A stretch of DNA of 57,500 nt, from positions 2,682,501-2,740,000 of the forward strand of contig WPIO01000048.1 in NCBI GenBank assembly GCA_009760855.2, given 5' to 3'. The translations under genes were made by a program, and so were the position numbers. Below the pieces are notes generated by a model. That model did no database searches. It saw nothing but the letters and a program-made list of their open reading frames with translations, and was not told where the DNA came from. Within the stretch, counting starts at the first letter, position 1. The number at the start of each line of letters is the position of its first letter. This stretch comes from Cristatella mucedo (taxonomy: Eukaryota; Bryozoa; Phylactolaemata; Cristatellidae). Shown here one piece after another: positions 54,261 to 57,500 of this stretch.

Positions 54261-57243
54261 AAGCAGCAGCAATCAAAGCAGTAGCTTCAGCAGTGGCAGT
54301 GCAGATCACCACCGGCACCACGGCATAACCCAAACTCAAGCCGTTCACACTTGCCGACGGTCCATCGGTCCATTTCAGGCAGTGGGCTCAAAGAGAAGAG
54401 AGCTGCAGCCTTCGCAGCCTTGGGCTCGCTATCAGCCAGCTGGTAGGCTAATGTGGAAACACAAGGGCTTAGCCCGGACCGACCACGACCATGCTCTACC
54501 AAGAAGCTTGCCCACCATTGATGCTATTATGTTCTTTAAAAGCATTTCCCAAGCAGCCAAGGATGATTTACACTAATTAGTGCTGCTTCACACTTGCTAT
54601 ATCCGGCACAAGGATTGAGAAGGTAGATCAAGCAGCAGGAGGCAACTGAGGCACAGATCGATGAATCAGCTGTGGACCCGATGCCAGCCACAGGAGTTAT
54701 TATAACTAACGGCAGGCTAATTCAAGTTATGTCACTGCAGCATGCACTGCTCAAGGCAGCAGCATTAAGTGCCTCTGGGCAGCAGATTTTGATTATGCTC
54801 CAGACAGTATCCGCTACCAAGTTCAATCTGATTGAGTTAGGTAATGACTCCACCGAACCATTAGTTGATTGATGTATTGGTCTATCTGCCTTCACATTAG
54901 ATAGGGAGATATCCCATGCATTGCAAAGCAAAAAGCATATTGAATCTCCCGAAGAGATCGGCACCGGCAAAGTGTGGCCTACCTCTCACTCTGGTAACAC
55001 TGAATGTGCAAAAAATAAGGTCACAGTCAAAGCTCAGAGTAAGCTTTACACTTACGATGTGGGGGGAGTCATGGTTCGAAGCGATTTAAGACCATGACTC
55101 GATGCCAGCGAAGCCATTGGTAGTACCATCCACCTTATCTGATCTTGAAAGGGTAGAAAGTGTGCATAAGATGCAAGACCTATACCTATGCGGTTCCACT
55201 ACTTGCAAAGATGACCCAGGGGCCAAATCAAGGGAAAACCAAGGGAAAACCCGGCATTAAGTCCCCTGGGGCTATCTCTCAATGGGAATACTTTAAATAG
55301 ATGTGAGAACATAAGCACACACATGATCTGCCGGGCATAGAACCAACCACTGGCTAAAAAAGGACAAAACTGCTGTCACAATGCACGAGGACCGAGACAA
55401 TCTGTGGAGGCAGATGTGCAGTGCTGTCAGCAGCAGCCTTCGGTGGAGCTGAATCGAGGCAAACGTTCGGAGTCAAATCGTCAGCGAATAGCCATACTAG
55501 TTGCCACGTCATCACTTCAGGCTGCTAAGAGGGGAGCACCCATGATCGGCAGCAAGAATCTTGGCATTCCAGGCCCGCTTTGGAAAGTGGTCACAGGTCC
55601 TACTGCTTGACCGAAGATGTGTGAAGCGGCACACGTGTACGTCGCAAGGATCCGAGGCAGCTCGGCGATCAGAAACAGAACAAAACCACAGGCCGGATGC
55701 TGTCTGGTGTGAATAGGCAGCTGCATGAAACTTCAAAGTTTAGGGTTACAGAAATATTGCAGCAGGGAAAACCACCTACACAAGGACGGCAGGGGCAAGC
55801 TGCCAGTGGGGAGAGGGTGAGGGAGCTGGGTCTGAGGAGCATTCCCATCACAGTGAGAAGTGCTCGTCTGGAACCAGCAGCCCTTCCAGAGCTCGGAAAT
55901 GTTGTGATGCTGATGACGGCAGCGGCACGTAGAGTGGATGCTTGCCTTACGCCTCGTCACCATTACTACCTGTGCTTACTTTCAATCGTACACAACCTTG
56001 CATTTCTGACTCTCTCGCGTCTTCCTCACACTGCCTCTAACGACTGCTGCTGCTGCTGCAGCTGCATAAATAGCAGCTTCCTCCCGGCCAGTAGATAGGA
56101 CACGTGCAGGTCTACACGTGGAGGCCGAATCATTTCTACAATTTCTTTCCAGCCAGCCAATTGAAAGAATCGACGTTTTCTAGTATGGCTGGTTTGGAGC
56201 TCGTCTGAATTCGATATGGTATACCTTCGGTTGCCTCAAATCCAGCCGTTCACCTGTTCAGAAGCAGTTTTAAACAAGGGCCTGGGCACCACCACTTTGA
56301 CCGGATCGACCACTTCAAATTGAATCTGCCACTCATTTGACGGCCAATGCATTTACCTAGGCACTATAGTAAAAGGTCGTGTGAATGGCCTTATCTACAG
56401 GTGAGGACTCACTGTACCGACCCTGGGACCCGGTGAGGATTCTTGAAGCACTTTTCAGGTTCTCAGTACCGTGGCTTCAACTAACGTATTTGCAGAGCCA
56501 GAGTAAGCAGGTGTCACATGCCGAGGGGGGCGAGACAAATGGAATAACGGGGAATGGGAAGTCTACGGAGACGCCCGCACTTCCTGCCTCTTCGTGGAAA
56601 AAGTTATGAGCCGGCTGCTGCAGCCTTCTTCGCGTGCCTACATCAACACCACACGGCAAACATGTACAGTCATGCGGCCAACCCTGCTGCAGTCGATTGT
56701 GGACCCCTCCCCCCAGGCACAGACCGATCGAACGAGCTACACACAAAATTGCCAGCTTGCCGATGCATGCACCACCATCGTGTCTCTATCGCAGGTGGCA
56801 GGCAACCTAAAATTCCTTCCGTGTGGCACTGCTAAACATGTGCAGCTGCAGCTCGGCCACAGATAGGATATCTGGCTGCGGGACCCATGCGATGACACTC
56901 TGCGAAAGCGCAGCCCGTTAGCACCGATGCATCCACTCTGATAGTGGAAGCCCAGTTGCTAAGGTAGGAGTCGCGGATACTATGTCTCCCATCAGAGAAA
57001 ACCAGCTCACATTTATCACGTATGGATTCCTTTGGGCGGTAGAAAAGCCCTACCAGCTGCCCTTAGCTGCTCTCGCATCCCCTTCGATGCTCTCATTAAT
57101 TGCAAGAAAGCGCTTGCACGACGGATCCAGCAGTTTCCTTGCAAAATAACTAACGCCCACCGCAGGCGTTTAATTGTACACGTTAAGGGAGAAGAAGGCA
57201 GCCACACACCCTATGCAGGCACACGTGCCAGCACGCGCCGCCT
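54261..57243. other. Right-hand region, unassigned
   Basis: No C1-domain exon, other gene or clear transposon found. A 10-bp perfect inverted repeat sits at 55066-55100. A short CTG run lies at 56043-56060. Confidence 0.35.
55066..55100. repeat. Perfect 10-bp inverted repeat
   Basis: GAGTCATGGT (55066-55075) and ACCATGACTC (55091-55100) around a 15-base spacer. Confidence 0.85.
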
Positions 57244-57500
57244 CACGAGATGATAAAAATGTTTACACTGATCCACAAGGCCTGCCGTGGCAGGGCTACA
57301 TCTGACCTAGGTAACCTGCTGCACCAGTTTCAACCTGCTCGTGCCCTCAGGTCCTCCTATGGACAGTAAATCAGCTGTTCCATTCCTAGAATTAAAGACA
57401 GTTGGTCTCGGCAAGTTTTACTATGCAGATCCAAGAATGAGGAGCTTACTTCCAGAATTCTTGAGAAATGATCTACTCTCATGCTATCGACCGTGACACA
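57244..57500 (+). mobile_element. LINE family B copy running off the window
   Basis: Plus strand: LGNLLHQFQPARALRSSY, then after a stop and frameshift KDSWSRQVLLC and SKNEELTSRILEK, equivalents of LAELLHQFQPPCALRS and LWNSLPRFLRN in the copy at 45490. The 3' end lies beyond 57500. Confidence 0.75.

Noticed and set aside
53968-54576. Arg/Ser/Asp-rich 202-codon frame resembling an RS-domain protein
   Set aside because: Its repetitive part is the 15-bp minisatellite, which is open in several frames; the flanks are non-repetitive and unmatched.

Overview
This is a repeat-laden piece of an animal (metazoan, probably invertebrate) nuclear genome. The evidence is a spliced gene with GT..AG introns, long di- and mononucleotide microsatellites, L2/CR1-like LINEs, tRNA-derived SINEs, and hAT and Tc1/mariner-type DNA transposons. 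There is no bacterial or viral gene organisation. The species cannot be named from the sequence alone.

The only cellular gene I can support is a conventional (calcium-dependent) protein kinase C on the minus strand. Ten exons between 52176 and 8437 join in frame at consensus splice sites into 493 complete codons plus a stop. They cover most of the C2 domain, the V3 hinge, the whole AGC-type kinase domain and the C-terminal tail. The roughly 175-180 N-terminal residues expected for the family (pseudosubstrate, C1A, C1B and the start of C2) are not visible in 52177-57500 and should lie beyond the right edge. The C2 domain is split by an intron of about 22.8 kb (29184-52004).

Layout: 1-1420 is a diverged ~175-bp tandem repeat. 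1991-2133 is a SINE. 2655-5380 is a minus-strand LINE interrupted by a hAT transposon (2781-5046), which itself carries a GC-rich insertion. 5400-8436 is the 3' flank of the kinase gene. 8437-29183 holds nine kinase exons, with introns full of LINE 3' ends, a pogo-like element (15955-16633), a small TA-flanked MITE (25812-25984) and microsatellites. 29184-52004 is the giant intron, with many LINE and SINE copies including one LINE nested in another (37052-37429). 52177-57500 is upstream intron or flank, with a SINE, a 15-bp minisatellite and a LINE running off the end.

The repeats form a coherent system. Many LINE 3' ends of both orientations, and one SINE family, finish in the same hairpin-forming 3' tail followed by an (ATT)n-like tract. 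This is what is expected when a SINE borrows the retrotransposition machinery of a partner LINE. A second tRNA-derived SINE family has its own 3' end.
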